NCBI GenBank assembly: GCA_910586355.1
Contig: CAJUHJ010000022.1
Location: 1 to 36,638 of the forward strand
From: an uncultured Lachnospiraceae bacterium
GTDB taxonomy: Bacteria; Bacillota; Clostridia; Lachnospirales; Lachnospiraceae
DNA length: 36,638 bases
Direction: 5' to 3'
Each line of letters starts with the position of its first letter. Position 1 is the stretch's first letter. The translations under genes and the position numbers were made by a program. This document shows positions 1 to 8,293 of this stretch, piece after piece. The notes beneath the pieces were generated by a model that did not search any database, was not told the origin of the DNA, and saw only the letters and a list, made by a program, of their open reading frames with translations.

Positions 1-11
1 TCCATGCCATC

Positions 12-40
12 ATTATATCTTATTGATAGCTTTTTGAAAA
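12..40 (-). promoter_or_regulatory. possible promoter for a gene beyond the left edge
   Basis: On the minus strand TTTTCA (35-40) is followed after 17 nt by a perfect TATAAT (12-17). It lies directly beyond the hairpin that follows recO, so it could start the next transcription unit, which is outside the window. The -35 box is poor, and the call rests mainly on the -10 box and spacing. Confidence 0.35.
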
Positions 41-65
41 TTGATTTCCGTGCCAAGGAAATCAA
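41..65 (-). terminator. hairpin after recO
   Basis: A perfect 9-bp inverted repeat (TTGATTTCC and GGAAATCAA) encloses a 7-nt loop. On the minus strand it is followed by TTTTC. It starts 7 nt after the recO stop codon and probably ends the M16-era-yqzL-recO unit. The stem is AT-rich and the T run is short, so termination may be partial. Confidence 0.5.
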
Positions 66-71
66 ACGCTT

Positions 72-812
72 TTATTTCATTGTTTGAAGAATTTCCAATG
101 AACGAAACTTATGATTTAACAAAACTGCATAAATCCGGTCTAAAATCTGTTCCAAACGGCATAATACGTCTTTTGAAACGGTAAATGTATATAATTTCTG
201 CAAATCTGATGATAAAATATACTGCATCGTGTACAGGGCGGATTCCTCTACCAAAATCTCGTCTGTCCCAGTTCTGCAGCAATCACAAACCATCCTAATA
301 TCTTTCATGGAAAACCACTTCAAATTTTCTTTTGCCCCGCAGCTGCGGCAGGAAAAAACCTCCGGATACTCCCCTTCTGCCAAAAGTACCCGAAGCTCAT
401 AGATTCTGCGTACCAAACGGCTGCTAAACGCCTGACTTTCTAATGCGCGCAGCGTCTGGTACAATAATTTCAACAATTCTTTTTCATTATTATTTTCCTG
501 GGCATAATAATCCGCCAGCTCCAGAAAATAAAATCCATAGCACGCCTTTACTGGGTCCGCTGATAATTCCCTGAAATAATTTAAAATCGATGCTTTTCTA
601 AGATTGTATGTACTGCGTCCCTGGAAAAATTCAAATTCTCCAAAGGAAAAAGGGCTGGTTACAGCTAACAGCTGGCTGGTTGGCCGTCTGGCTCCTCTTG
701 CAAAGGCTGTAATCTTCCCTCTTTCTTTTGTCAATACAGTAATCCGCTTGTCATACTCCCCAATAGGCATGACGTTTAACACCATTCCCGTCAGAACTAT
801 GTTCTGTTCCAT
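72..812 (-). CDS. recO: DNA repair protein RecO
   Basis: RecO helps load RecA on gapped DNA in the RecFOR recombination-repair pathway. The 246-residue length is normal for the family. The N-terminus has the typical opening (LTGMVLNVMPIGEYDKRI then LTKERGK) of the oligonucleotide-binding fold, followed by a helical region. A four-cysteine zinc site is intact: C155-x2-C158 and C176-x2-C179. The start fits the family N-terminus. The start lies about 60 nt inside the end of the upstream YqzL-like gene, which suggests translational coupling. The era-yqzL-recO order is the same as in Bacillus, which supports the assignment. Confidence 0.93.
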   Translation of the reverse strand: MEQNIVLTGMVLNVMPIGEYDKRITVLTKERGKITAFARGARRPTSQLLAVTSPFSFGEFEFFQGRSTYNLRKASILNYFRELSADPVKACYGFYFLELADYYAQENNNEKELLKLLYQTLRALESQAFSSRLVRRIYELRVLLAEGEYPEVFSCRSCGAKENLKWFSMKDIRMVCDCCRTGTDEILVEESALYTMQYILSSDLQKLYTFTVSKDVLCRLEQILDRIYAVLLNHKFRSLEILQTMK

Positions 813-951
813 AACTGCCGATTCCTCTTTCTGAACCTAATGATTCTGTTTTCATTTCTGCACATTCTCCATAATCTGCGCTCTGTCGGTAAGTTAAATA
901 ATCTGCAACTGTTCCAGTCATTTCAAAATTCTTCCATGCATCCTGTATCAT
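751..951 (-). CDS. YqzL-like small protein between era and recO
   Basis: A 66-residue protein of unknown function. Its N-terminal half (DAWKNFEMTGTVADYLTYRQ) matches the pattern I remember for Bacillus YqzL: an aromatic, F, TG, then YL and a basic residue. YqzL also sits between era and recO. The C-terminal half is hydrophilic, rich in G, S and E, and looks unstructured. The last 62 nt overlap the recO start in another frame, so this tail is longer than the roughly 47 residues of Bacillus YqzL. A GGGAG sequence about 10 nt upstream could be the ribosome site. The assignment rests on a short motif plus position. Confidence 0.65.
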   Translation of the reverse strand: MIQDAWKNFEMTGTVADYLTYRQSADYGECAEMKTESLGSERGIGSYGTEHSSDGNGVKRHAYWGV

Positions 952-1071
952 CTGCCGTCATCTCCCGTATATGCCTTTACTCGTAACTGTGTTTTATACT
1001 TCCACTGTTACTTCAAATTACATACTTAGGTTTTCCTACTTTAACAGAATCATACCAGATAAAAATTGGTA

Positions 1072-1983
1072 TTAAAGTTCATCTTTATGATAACCAAAAT
1101 TCTTCATCAGCAATTCTGAATCCCGCCAGTCTTTTTTCACTTTTACCCATAACTTTAAATTCACTTGTGTTTCTAACAACTGTTCCAGTTCATAACGAGC
1201 GTTACTGCCTATTTTTTTGAGCATCGTGCCGCCTTTCCCAATGATAATTCCTTTATGGGAATCCTTTTCGCAGATAATCGTCGCTTCAATATCGGTTATG
1301 CCTGACTTTCCTTTCCGTTTTTTCATCTTTTCAATCGTAACAGCAATTCCATGCGGCACTTCTTCATTCAAAGCATGCAGCGATTTTTCACGGATAATCT
1401 CAGCCGAAATCTGCCTGATTGGCTGGTCTGTTACGGTATCTTCTTCATAAAACATAGGCCCGTACGGCAGATATTGAAAAATGGTATCAATCACATCGAA
1501 AAGATTATGCCCGCGCAATGCGGAAGCCGGAATAATTTCATCAAACTCATACGCTTTCCGATAGGTATCAATATATTCTAAAATTTTGGGTTTTTCCACC
1601 ATATCAATTTTATTAATCACCAATATCACCGGAAGATTTGTATTTTTTAACTGCCGGATAATTTCCTGCTCCCCTGCGCCGATAAAATTACTCGGTTCTA
1701 CCAGCCAGAGAATAACGTCTGCATCTTTTAATGCTGAAAATGCAGTTCCTACCATATATTCTCCCAGTTTATTTTTGGCTTTGTGAATTCCCGGCGTATC
1801 CAAAAATACAATCTGCCCGCGCGTTCTATCTGTATAGACGGTCTGGATACGGTTCCTTGTCGTCTGCGGTTTGTTCGATGTGATCGCAATTTTTTGGTCA
1901 ATCAGATGATTCATCAAAGTTGATTTCCCCACATTCGGCCTGCCGATAATCGAAACAAAGCCGGATTTTAAACTTTTTTCCAT
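1072..1983 (-). CDS. era: GTPase Era
   Basis: Era is an essential GTPase that binds the 3' end of 16S rRNA and assists 30S subunit maturation. The GTPase motifs are complete: G1 GRPNVGKST (14-22), the G2 region PQTTRNR, G3 DTPG, G4 NKID. The C-terminal KH RNA-binding domain shows IIIGKGG near residue 250. At 303 residues it has the usual length. It starts 17 nt after the M16 peptidase stop and is followed by the YqzL-like gene and recO on the same strand, so the four genes probably share a transcript. A ribosome site (AAAGGA) lies just upstream of the ATG. Confidence 0.96.
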   Translation of the reverse strand: MEKSLKSGFVSIIGRPNVGKSTLMNHLIDQKIAITSNKPQTTRNRIQTVYTDRTRGQIVFLDTPGIHKAKNKLGEYMVGTAFSALKDADVILWLVEPSNFIGAGEQEIIRQLKNTNLPVILVINKIDMVEKPKILEYIDTYRKAYEFDEIIPASALRGHNLFDVIDTIFQYLPYGPMFYEEDTVTDQPIRQISAEIIREKSLHALNEEVPHGIAVTIEKMKKRKGKSGITDIEATIICEKDSHKGIIIGKGGTMLKKIGSNARYELEQLLETQVNLKLWVKVKKDWRDSELLMKNFGYHKDEL

Positions 1984-2000
1984 ACATATCCTTTCTTTCG

Positions 2001-4919
2001 TTAAAACAACGGCTCTGTCGTCTCAAATAAGTCTTTCTGATCCAAAATTTTCTCCTCATTTCCGATAACGCAAAGATTTTCCTGGGCAAGAGCCGCCTCT
2101 ACCAGTTCTGCCAGATTTCGAATATCTTTCTCCGACGCCCCTATCACTTCGTCGCGCTCCCTTTGCACATCTTCATACGTAATGTCCATCAGATACGCAG
2201 ATACCGAACGCATCCCTTTTGCAGACGGGGAAAGCGGCGTATCAAGATCGCTGACTGTTCCGATAATATATTTTGTCATATCCCGCTCGTTTGCATGGAA
2301 CGAACGGATATATTCTGGTATTTTCTCATAAATTTCATTCGTTTCCTTAAGATTGGGATCACGGAAAGAAGAAAAATATACGTTGCCATTGCGCAGAAAT
2401 CCCCCGCCGCATCCATAAGCGCCGCCTTTTACGCGTACATTCAGCCATAAGTAATCATAACTTAAAATTACTTTTAATATTTTTAATGCGCCCGTATAGG
2501 AAAATCCAGCCGTTTTAAAACTTCCAGCCCTTGAAACATACTGTACTTTTGAAGCCGCCAGAAACGCTTCGTTTTTACGAACGCAGGAAATAGACGCCGG
2601 ACTTTTTACATCCGGACCAGACGGCAGTTTTTCTTTTAACGCAGAAATCATCTTTGGCACATCCGAAAATCCGTTTTCGTCGCAGGTCACAGCAGCCATT
2701 AAGTTTTCTTTTGTAAAAACACGGCGACTGATATTTTTCAGTTTTAAAATCAGTTCCTCTTTTTTTTCTTCGAAATGCTCTTCATAATCTGCGACTGTCC
2801 GGTAAAAATCAATACCGTTCGTCAAATCCGTATAACGCGCCGTTTCCGAAAAATAAGACATTGCCCGCACCGCCGAAATAGAATTCCCGGCAGAAACAAA
2901 CATCATCTGCAGCCTGGATTTTACTTCAGACAAAATCTCATGCAGCCGTTTTTCCCCTTCCAAATTAGAATAAAGCAAAATTTCTTCTATCAGTTCCAAT
3001 GCTTCCCTCAGTTTGCCATATAACACTTTTGTACGGATTTCAAATTTTGCTTCATAAGAATTTTCATCTTTTGCACTTGCATACGTATTAATTCCCGCAC
3101 TCATACCGCCGGTCTCTAAATTAATTTCATTGGCAAGGTCGCCATACGTATAGTGTTTGGTGTCCACATAGGCAAACATTGCTTTCAAAATCCCAAGATA
3201 CGGCAGTTCTTCTTCCGGAATCGCCCGAATATCAAACAACAGATTCAGATACAAAATACCACCAGAAAACAACTTGGAATACAAAAGTTTTGTTCCGTCA
3301 CAATCCCGTTCTTCAAGCGTAAACTCAGCCGCCTCTTTTTTCATATCTGAGCGCGTAAGCATCGGAATCTTTTCAATATCTTCTTTAGAAGAAGGAAGGC
3401 TTTGATATTCCTTCAAATGTCTGGTATCTTCTATCAGCGCCAAAATCTCTTTTTCATCCAGACTGTCTTTATATTTTTTTAGCTTTGCAGCAAGTTCCTC
3501 TTCCATTTTTACATTCAGCCCGCGTTCCGGTTCAATTTTCACCATAGAAACATGGGAATTTTCTATCATATAATCTCGAATCAGCGTTTCAAAATAATCC
3601 GTTTGAACTTGTTCCCTCAAAAACCGGAACGTATCTAACGCTTCTATATGCAGAAACGGCTGCAAATCCTCATACAACCAGCTTTCCAACATTTGAAGCC
3701 CGTAAATCAGCCCCTTTGGATAAGCGCCAAAATCCGCTTCCCGATACTTAAATTCGGCGCTGTTGATTCCGGCTAAAAGGGCTTTTTTATTTAATCCTCC
3801 CTCCGTCTGTTCTTTTAAGACAGTACGGATTATCTCTGCAAACCGTCCTTCGTCCTTTGAATCTGCGTTTTTTGCTATAATTGAAAAAATGGGCTGGTAA
3901 GTGCCATTGTCATAAGACCCCATAATATCTTTTCCAATCCCAGCGTCTAACAGCGCTTTCTTAATCGGTGCGCCGGATGAATTTAAAAGCGCATAATCCA
4001 AAACTTCAAACGCCTGATACAGCTTTTGATCCAAACAAGTCCCAATCACCATATTATAAGAAAGATACGTATTTCCCTCCGTAGGTTCATTGCTTGCAAC
4101 CGGATATTTCCTGCTGATTTTACGGACAGACTCAAAGGGTGTTTGCATTTTGATTTCAGAATCAATGGAAATCGCTTCATATTCAGATAAATATTCTCTG
4201 TCCAGCCATTCTAATTTTTCTTCCACATCCATGTCGCCGTAGAGATAAATATAAGAATTACATGGATGGTAATATCTTTTATGAAAATCCAGATATGCTT
4301 CATAAGTCAAATCTGGAATAAAATTTGGATCGCCTCCGGATTCATTCCCATAAGAAGTATCTGGAAAAAGGGAATTTAAAATTTCGCGTTCCAATACGCC
4401 TTCCGGTGAAGAGAACGCCCCCTTCATTTCATTATAAACAACGCCGTTTAACGTAATCGGAGCGTCTTTTTCTTCTAATTCATAATGCCATCCTTCCTGC
4501 TTAAAAATTTCTTCTTTTCGGTAAATATTCGGATGAAGCACAGCGTCCATATAAACATCCATTAAATTTTGGAAATCTTTATCATTACAGCTGGCAACCG
4601 GATAAACTGTTTTGTCAGGATATGTCATTGCATTTAGAAATGTATTTAAAGACCCTTTCACTAATTCCACAAAAGGATCCTTTGCCGGGAATTTTTTAGA
4701 ACCGCAAAGAACGGTATGTTCTACGATATGCGCTACTCCGGTACTATCTGCCGGAGGGGTACGGAACCCAATATAGAAAACTTTATTTTCATCATCATTT
4801 GATAACACCGCAATTTTTGCTCCGCTTTTTTTATGGCGCAAAAGGTATCCATTCGAATTCAAATCTGTCAATTGTTTTTCGCTGATGATTTCATATGATT
4901 TTAAGATTTCTGGCTTCAA
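2001..4919 (-). CDS. M16C family zinc metallopeptidase (PreP/Cym1-like)
   Basis: A 972-residue peptidase of the insulinase superfamily, subfamily M16C, which degrades short unstructured peptides inside a closed two-half chamber. The inverted zinc motif HIVEH is at residues 64-68. It is followed by the family stretch GSKKFPAKDPFVELVKGSLN and by TYPDKTVYP, and the third ligand is probably a glutamate in this part. The length is typical of full PreP-type enzymes with all four M16 domains. No signal peptide is visible, so it is likely cytoplasmic. The start is a TTG with GGAGG about 9 nt upstream, and no in-frame ATG fits better. First gene of the unit that leads to era and recO. Confidence 0.92.
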   Translation of the reverse strand: MKPEILKSYEIISEKQLTDLNSNGYLLRHKKSGAKIAVLSNDDENKVFYIGFRTPPADSTGVAHIVEHTVLCGSKKFPAKDPFVELVKGSLNTFLNAMTYPDKTVYPVASCNDKDFQNLMDVYMDAVLHPNIYRKEEIFKQEGWHYELEEKDAPITLNGVVYNEMKGAFSSPEGVLEREILNSLFPDTSYGNESGGDPNFIPDLTYEAYLDFHKRYYHPCNSYIYLYGDMDVEEKLEWLDREYLSEYEAISIDSEIKMQTPFESVRKISRKYPVASNEPTEGNTYLSYNMVIGTCLDQKLYQAFEVLDYALLNSSGAPIKKALLDAGIGKDIMGSYDNGTYQPIFSIIAKNADSKDEGRFAEIIRTVLKEQTEGGLNKKALLAGINSAEFKYREADFGAYPKGLIYGLQMLESWLYEDLQPFLHIEALDTFRFLREQVQTDYFETLIRDYMIENSHVSMVKIEPERGLNVKMEEELAAKLKKYKDSLDEKEILALIEDTRHLKEYQSLPSSKEDIEKIPMLTRSDMKKEAAEFTLEERDCDGTKLLYSKLFSGGILYLNLLFDIRAIPEEELPYLGILKAMFAYVDTKHYTYGDLANEINLETGGMSAGINTYASAKDENSYEAKFEIRTKVLYGKLREALELIEEILLYSNLEGEKRLHEILSEVKSRLQMMFVSAGNSISAVRAMSYFSETARYTDLTNGIDFYRTVADYEEHFEEKKEELILKLKNISRRVFTKENLMAAVTCDENGFSDVPKMISALKEKLPSGPDVKSPASISCVRKNEAFLAASKVQYVSRAGSFKTAGFSYTGALKILKVILSYDYLWLNVRVKGGAYGCGGGFLRNGNVYFSSFRDPNLKETNEIYEKIPEYIRSFHANERDMTKYIIGTVSDLDTPLSPSAKGMRSVSAYLMDITYEDVQRERDEVIGASEKDIRNLAELVEAALAQENLCVIGNEEKILDQKDLFETTEPLF

Positions 4920-5010
4920 ATTTTATTCCTCCATTTATAATTTCGGCGTTCAATATAGAATCTGACCTGCCGGCAGGCGTACAGCTTTTTCTGCGTCCTG
5001 TACATATAAA

Positions 5011-5033
5011 AGAGGGTGTTAGAAACACCCTCT
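5011..5033 (-). terminator. terminator of the cold-shock gene
   Basis: AGAGGGTGTT and AACACCCTCT form a perfect 10-bp stem with a 3-nt loop, followed on the minus strand by TTTATAT. It ends the csp transcript. A second dyad (CATTACAT 5057-5064, ATGTAATG 5073-5080) lies between it and the stop codon and may protect the 3' end. Confidence 0.75.
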
Positions 5034-5110
5034 CATGGTTATTCTTTCCTATGTTCCATTACATTATGTAACATGTAATGTGGAAGTAATCCGCAAATCT
5101 GGTTTTGCGT

Positions 5111-5314
5111 TTACGCTATCCGGACTACGTTCATTGCCTGTGGACCTTTTTCACCGTCCACTACTTCGAACTCGACAGATTCTCCATCTTTTAACTCTTT
5201 GAATCCATCCATCTGTAATGCAGAATAATGAACAAAGACATCGTTACCTTCTGCATCTGAAAGAAACCCATAACCTTTTTTGACATTAAACCATTTTACA
5301 GTACCCTGCTGCAT
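5111..5314 (-). CDS. cold-shock protein, CspA family
   Basis: A 67-residue single cold-shock domain that binds single-stranded nucleic acid and melts RNA structure. RNP1 (KKGYGFL, 12-18) and RNP2 (VFVHY, 27-31) are intact. A longer frame reaches 5362, but I place the start at 5314. There the protein begins MQQGTVKWFN like the family, and AGGAGG lies 8-9 nt upstream. The gene stands alone between its own promoter and terminator. Cold-shock paralogues are too similar to give a specific letter name. Confidence 0.95.
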   Translation of the reverse strand: MQQGTVKWFNVKKGYGFLSDAEGNDVFVHYSALQMDGFKELKDGESVEFEVVDGEKGPQAMNVVRIA

Positions 5315-5346
5315 ATCAAACTTCCTCCTAAACAATAGTTTACTAA

Positions 5347-5361
5347 TGTGGTTTTCCCACA
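5347..5361 (-). other. 5'-end hairpin in the csp leader
   Basis: TGTGG and CCACA form a 5-bp stem with a 5-nt loop exactly where the csp transcript should begin. The leader to the start codon is only about 47 nt. A stem at the 5' end could stabilise the mRNA. The role is inferred. Confidence 0.4.
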
Positions 5362-5367
5362 AGGGCT

Positions 5368-5396
5368 AGTCTACCATAATTTACTAATTTTGTCAA
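5368..5396 (-). promoter_or_regulatory. sigma-A promoter of the cold-shock gene
   Basis: Consensus TTGACA (5391-5396), a 17-nt spacer and TAGACT (5368-5373) on the minus strand, about 47 nt upstream of the ribosome-site-supported start. A strong housekeeping promoter by sequence. Confidence 0.8.
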
Positions 5397-5469
5397 TGTA
5401 AAATAAAGAAAATCGACAATATAACCAACAATATTTACAGTACTGCAAAAGACATTTATTATTTAGCCG

Positions 5470-5652
5470 TTACTCTTTGATTTTGTCAAGTTCTGTCAAA
5501 TTTACGCCTGAAATTTGCAAAAAAACTTTCAATTCAATATATCGGTCTTTCATTCTTTTATATGATTCAGATTCTTTATCAGAAACTAACATATAATTTT
5601 GCAGTCTTGAAAATTCCTCGATAGATACTTTTAACATTTCTTTTTCAGTCAT
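5470..5652 (-). CDS. small hypothetical protein, 60 residues
   Basis: I do not recognise this family. The protein is charged and probably all helical (K, E, S and L rich), with no cysteines, membrane segment or signal peptide. An AGGATGGTG sequence 5-6 nt upstream of the ATG is a fair ribosome site. The N-terminus (MTEKEMLKVSIEEFSRLQNYM) has amphipathic spacing. It lies upstream of the csp promoter on the same strand, separated by about 75 nt. Likely real because of ribosome site and composition, function unknown. Confidence 0.55.
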   Translation of the reverse strand: MTEKEMLKVSIEEFSRLQNYMLVSDKESESYKRMKDRYIELKVFLQISGVNLTELDKIKE

Positions 5653-5789
5653 ATTATCACCATCCTTTTATATCTGCCGCATACATGATAATTGCATTAT
5701 ATCAGATAAATGGAGGTGTTTCAACTCGAATAGACAGGAAAAATTGCATTGGAAATTCATTCGCCTCTGCCTAAAGTCCTTACTGTATA

Positions 5790-5816
5790 AAAAGTCCTGC
5801 TAAAAACAGAACTTTT
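5790..5816. terminator. weak hairpin between two divergent small genes
   Basis: AAAAGTCCTG and CAGAACTTTT pair with one mismatch around a 7-nt loop. Neither side has a long T run. It lies between divergent genes, so it may end antisense transcription or have no role. Confidence 0.25.
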
Positions 5817-5888
5817 CTATAATCTACGGCTGATTTTCTGATATAATAAAATTATCATAAAAATTTTGACTCTAAAGGTATTTCAAAC

Positions 5889-6314
5889 ATGGAAGAATTA
5901 TATATATTTGCGCTTTTACTTAATGAAGAAATCATTCCGGCAGAAAGTTATTTCAGAAGGCTTGATACATTATTTCTTGACAATCCAAAAAATGAACTTC
6001 TTCTTCGTTTAGAATGGGAAACAAATATCAGCGAAGCCATTCTTTATATCAAGAAACGGATTGACAGCAACATTTTAAATTATGAGCTGTTCGGAAAAAT
6101 CCTCATGGAAAAAATCAAAACATATTACGAAAATAATCCTGACATAACTATTTTTGCAGACAAAATGTATCATCTATGGAAAAGCCTGCCGGAAACCCTC
6201 CAGAAAAAAGAACCCTTTTTTGCCTTGTGTTATGCTGACGATCCCCTGTCATGGGGCGATGAGAAACAGACTAGAGAAATTTATGAACATATGATGAATT
6301 ACTATAAAAACTGA
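5889..6314 (+). CDS. hypothetical protein, 141 residues
   Basis: No family recognised. The protein is acidic, soluble and probably helical, rich in L, E, I and Y, without signal peptide, membrane segment or metal motif. A TATAAT-like box lies about 45 nt upstream (near 5841), and a weak AAAGG lies 9 nt before the ATG. It is a single gene, convergent with the ParE-like remnant. Size, composition and isolated position next to toxin debris would suit an accessory or immunity-type protein, but that is only a guess. Confidence 0.6.
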   Translation: MEELYIFALLLNEEIIPAESYFRRLDTLFLDNPKNELLLRLEWETNISEAILYIKKRIDSNILNYELFGKILMEKIKTYYENNPDITIFADKMYHLWKSLPETLQKKEPFFALCYADDPLSWGDEKQTREIYEHMMNYYKN

Positions 6315-6329
6315 ATTTCCTACATACCA

Positions 6330-6554
6330 TTATAATTTCCTCTGATAATTTTCTAATTGATGAAAAATTCCGACTATATTTACAACATTCGCCTTAACAT
6401 TAAATATAATAACATAATTCGTCTGACCTATAACAGTCTCACGGCAGCCTCTTTTTGCTAAATACATATCCCTGCAAATAGAATCTCCTTTGCCTGATTT
6501 GATGTATTCTAATGAAATACGCTGCGTCTGATTTGTACTAACAGAAACACCATA
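6330..6554 (-). pseudogene. C-terminal remnant of a ParE/RelE-type toxin
   Basis: An open frame of 74 codons without a usable start. It ends in GCRETVIGQTNYVIIFNV, then VVNIVGIFHQLENYQ. This is the final beta-sheet pattern of ParE/RelE family toxins: a G-x-R-E strand, a Y-V-I strand, then an I-x-x-x-x-H-x-x-x-x-Y end. The N-terminal helices are missing. The frame runs into the end of the upstream DUF2871 gene in another phase, where a stop closes it at 6555-6557. No antitoxin gene is adjacent. It is probably a dead piece left after a deletion that joined it to the DUF2871 gene. Confidence 0.65.
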
Positions 6555-6919
6555 CTAACGCCTAAAAGAATATGTCCAATTCCAGCAATGCCGGAAATTG
6601 CAGCATCTATACCAGAAGAAAGCGCAGTCTCCAACACCTGTGTCACCCCTCTTACAGCAAACATCACCGCAGTCAGGTTCAGGCCGATATGATAAACAGC
6701 CAAAATCCGCATCGTTTTCACATTGGTAAAAGAAAAGTTCTTTTCCAGCAGAAGAAGCAGCAGAAAAAACACCATTCCTAACAAAAAATAATGGGTATGG
6801 ATAACGGAAAGAGTTGTTTTGGCAGTAAAATCATTCAATTTGGTAAACTCCCGGTAAAATACACCGCCAGCCATCGCAATAACAGCATATAACAGTGAAA
6901 AATTCATATAGCGTTTCAT
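6509..6919 (-). CDS. DUF2871 family membrane protein
   Basis: A 136-residue integral membrane protein with four predicted helices. The YAVIAMAGGVFYREFTKLNDF stretch and the following IHTHYFLLGMVFFLLLLLLE are characteristic of DUF2871. The two histidines in HTH within a membrane segment could bind metal or haem, but function is unknown. It begins 13 nt after the upstream membrane gene, with AGGAGG before the ATG, and is likely co-transcribed with it under the TetR regulator. The C-terminal end overlaps the ParE-like remnant in another frame. Confidence 0.8.
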   Translation of the reverse strand: MKRYMNFSLLYAVIAMAGGVFYREFTKLNDFTAKTTLSVIHTHYFLLGMVFFLLLLLLEKNFSFTNVKTMRILAVYHIGLNLTAVMFAVRGVTQVLETALSSGIDAAISGIAGIGHILLGVSMVFLLVQIRRSVFH

Positions 6920-6932
6920 AAACGTTCCTCCT

Positions 6933-7598
6933 TTACTTACATTCCTGTTTCATTGCAAAATATCCGATAAGCACCGTCCACACATATGCGCAGGTCTTGG
7001 GAATCATCAGCATCCCAATCATGGGAATGACATCCGCCCACAGCACCACCGGTATATAGAATCCAAAACTCAGTACAATTGTCAGCCACATCCATCGAAA
7101 CGATTTATCCCCATGTTCCTTTGCGCTGCGATAGAACAGCACAATCACCAAAAGTCCAAACAGAGCGAACGGAATGTTGCGGTAAATCCCCCATGAAAGA
7201 GGAGCTTTATCACAAAGCCACTGGTTCTGTGGCATCATGCACAATGCAATCCGCACACCTGCCAGAACATACGCGGCGGCAGTAAGGCTTTTCTGACCGC
7301 TAACCCTATACCGCTGCCGCCAGACATAATAAAGCAGAACATAAAAAATTGTCATTGTAACCGAAGTAATCCACTTTCCAATGCCCAGCGAAACCGTATA
7401 ATTCTCTAAACCAGAAGTACATAGGGCAAGCGCGCGGGGAACCAAATGGAACGAGTCGCCCACCCCCAGCACGACTGCCATCCATCCAAACAGACAAAAT
7501 TGACGTTCTCCTTTACTTCCCCGAATCATCAAAATTCCAATGGTAATAACAGAAATCAAATAAACAGAATCAAACAAAGTTTCTACGATTGCCTGCAT
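6933..7598 (-). CDS. seven-helix membrane protein of unknown function
   Basis: A 221-residue protein with about seven hydrophobic segments spread over its length. A conserved-looking polar patch (GVGDSFHLVPR, about 45-55) sits at the start of the second or third helix. I do not recognise a named family. It has AAGGAGAA before the ATG. It is preceded by an operator identical in half-sites to that in front of the tetR gene and followed within 13 nt by the DUF2871 gene. Gene order suggests that the TetR regulator controls these two proteins, perhaps in stress or compound resistance (inference). Confidence 0.75.
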   Translation of the reverse strand: MQAIVETLFDSVYLISVITIGILMIRGSKGERQFCLFGWMAVVLGVGDSFHLVPRALALCTSGLENYTVSLGIGKWITSVTMTIFYVLLYYVWRQRYRVSGQKSLTAAAYVLAGVRIALCMMPQNQWLCDKAPLSWGIYRNIPFALFGLLVIVLFYRSAKEHGDKSFRWMWLTIVLSFGFYIPVVLWADVIPMIGMLMIPKTCAYVWTVLIGYFAMKQECK

Positions 7599-7657
7599 AA
7601 CCTATTCTCCTTTATCTTTAAATTTTGTTATTCACTTTAAAAATTTGCTTCTTTTGG

Positions 7658-7670
7658 TGAACAATGTTCA
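7658..7670. promoter_or_regulatory. second TetR operator, TGAAC-N3-GTTCA
   Basis: A 13-bp dyad TGAACAATGTTCA lies 60 nt upstream of the seven-helix membrane gene. The half-sites and 3-nt centre are the same as in the dyad at the tetR promoter (8281-8293). A TAAATT box directly abuts it, as the -10 box does at tetR, although no good -35 is visible. Repressor binding would block initiation. Confidence 0.7.
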
Positions 7671-7707
7671 ATTTATGGAATAAAAACTGCCACATTTCAG
7701 TGGAATT

Positions 7708-8265
7708 TTAATAAAGCGTCCTTCGGACAACCTCAAGTACTGCAGAAGGATCATAGTCCTCTCTCAACAAAGCGGAGAGCATCAAAGAAAATAAGACGTC
7801 CGCAAACCTTTCTGCTGTAAACTGCTTTGTAAACGCCCCATCCCTAATTTTTGTATCCTGCTTTAAGACCAAACATATACCGCTTAAAATATGCTGCCAT
7901 GTCTGCTGCATTTTCCGTTTCCCATCAGATTTATCCTCCTGCATAAAACTCAAAGAGTGAAGCGTAAAAAATCCAGGGTACTTTTTGCAGCCATATTCCA
8001 TTCGCCCATACATCCATACAATACAATCCTGCGTATCCAAAAAAACAGCCTGATCCTTTTGGCAATGAAAAATTTCACACCAGATACTTTCTACCGCAGC
8101 GCTTACTAACGCAGCCTTCGAATCAAAATAATTGTAAATGGACCCCACCGATACTCCACAGGCAGCAGCAACAGAACGAATACTAACCGCAGACCATCCC
8201 TGTTTTTGTATCAGTTTCCGGCTGGCTTTTAAAATATCTTCTTTTGATGTTACAACTGTATTCAT
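7708..8265 (-). CDS. TetR/AcrR family transcriptional regulator
   Basis: A 185-residue regulator. The N-terminal helix-turn-helix is clear: SIRSVAAACGVSVGSIYNYFDSK (about 24-46) with the family's G-V-S-x-G-x-I-Y-x-Y-F recognition helix. The rest is the helical ligand-binding and dimerisation part, and no ligand can be inferred. The start is preceded by GAGGTGAT. A strong promoter with a dyad operator touching its -10 box lies upstream, so it is probably self-repressed. The two membrane genes that follow carry the same operator. Confidence 0.9.
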   Translation of the reverse strand: MNTVVTSKEDILKASRKLIQKQGWSAVSIRSVAAACGVSVGSIYNYFDSKAALVSAAVESIWCEIFHCQKDQAVFLDTQDCIVWMYGRMEYGCKKYPGFFTLHSLSFMQEDKSDGKRKMQQTWQHILSGICLVLKQDTKIRDGAFTKQFTAERFADVLFSLMLSALLREDYDPSAVLEVVRRTLY

Positions 8266-8280
8266 CCAATCACCTCAATA

Positions 8281-8293
8281 TGAACTTTGTTCA
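8281..8293. promoter_or_regulatory. TetR autoregulatory operator
   Basis: The dyad TGAACTTTGTTCA shares its outer base with the -10 box of the tetR promoter and covers the transcription start. The same half-sites recur at 7658-7670. Its position fits autorepression. Confidence 0.75.

Noticed and set aside
604..834. A plus-strand 76-codon frame over recO
   Set aside because: Antisense to the conserved RecO N-terminus, no ribosome site; a shadow frame.
1052..1072. A 6-bp dyad ATACCA/TGGTAT just after the era stop
   Set aside because: Short AT-rich stem with no T run on the minus strand; not a believable terminator, and recO needs readthrough.
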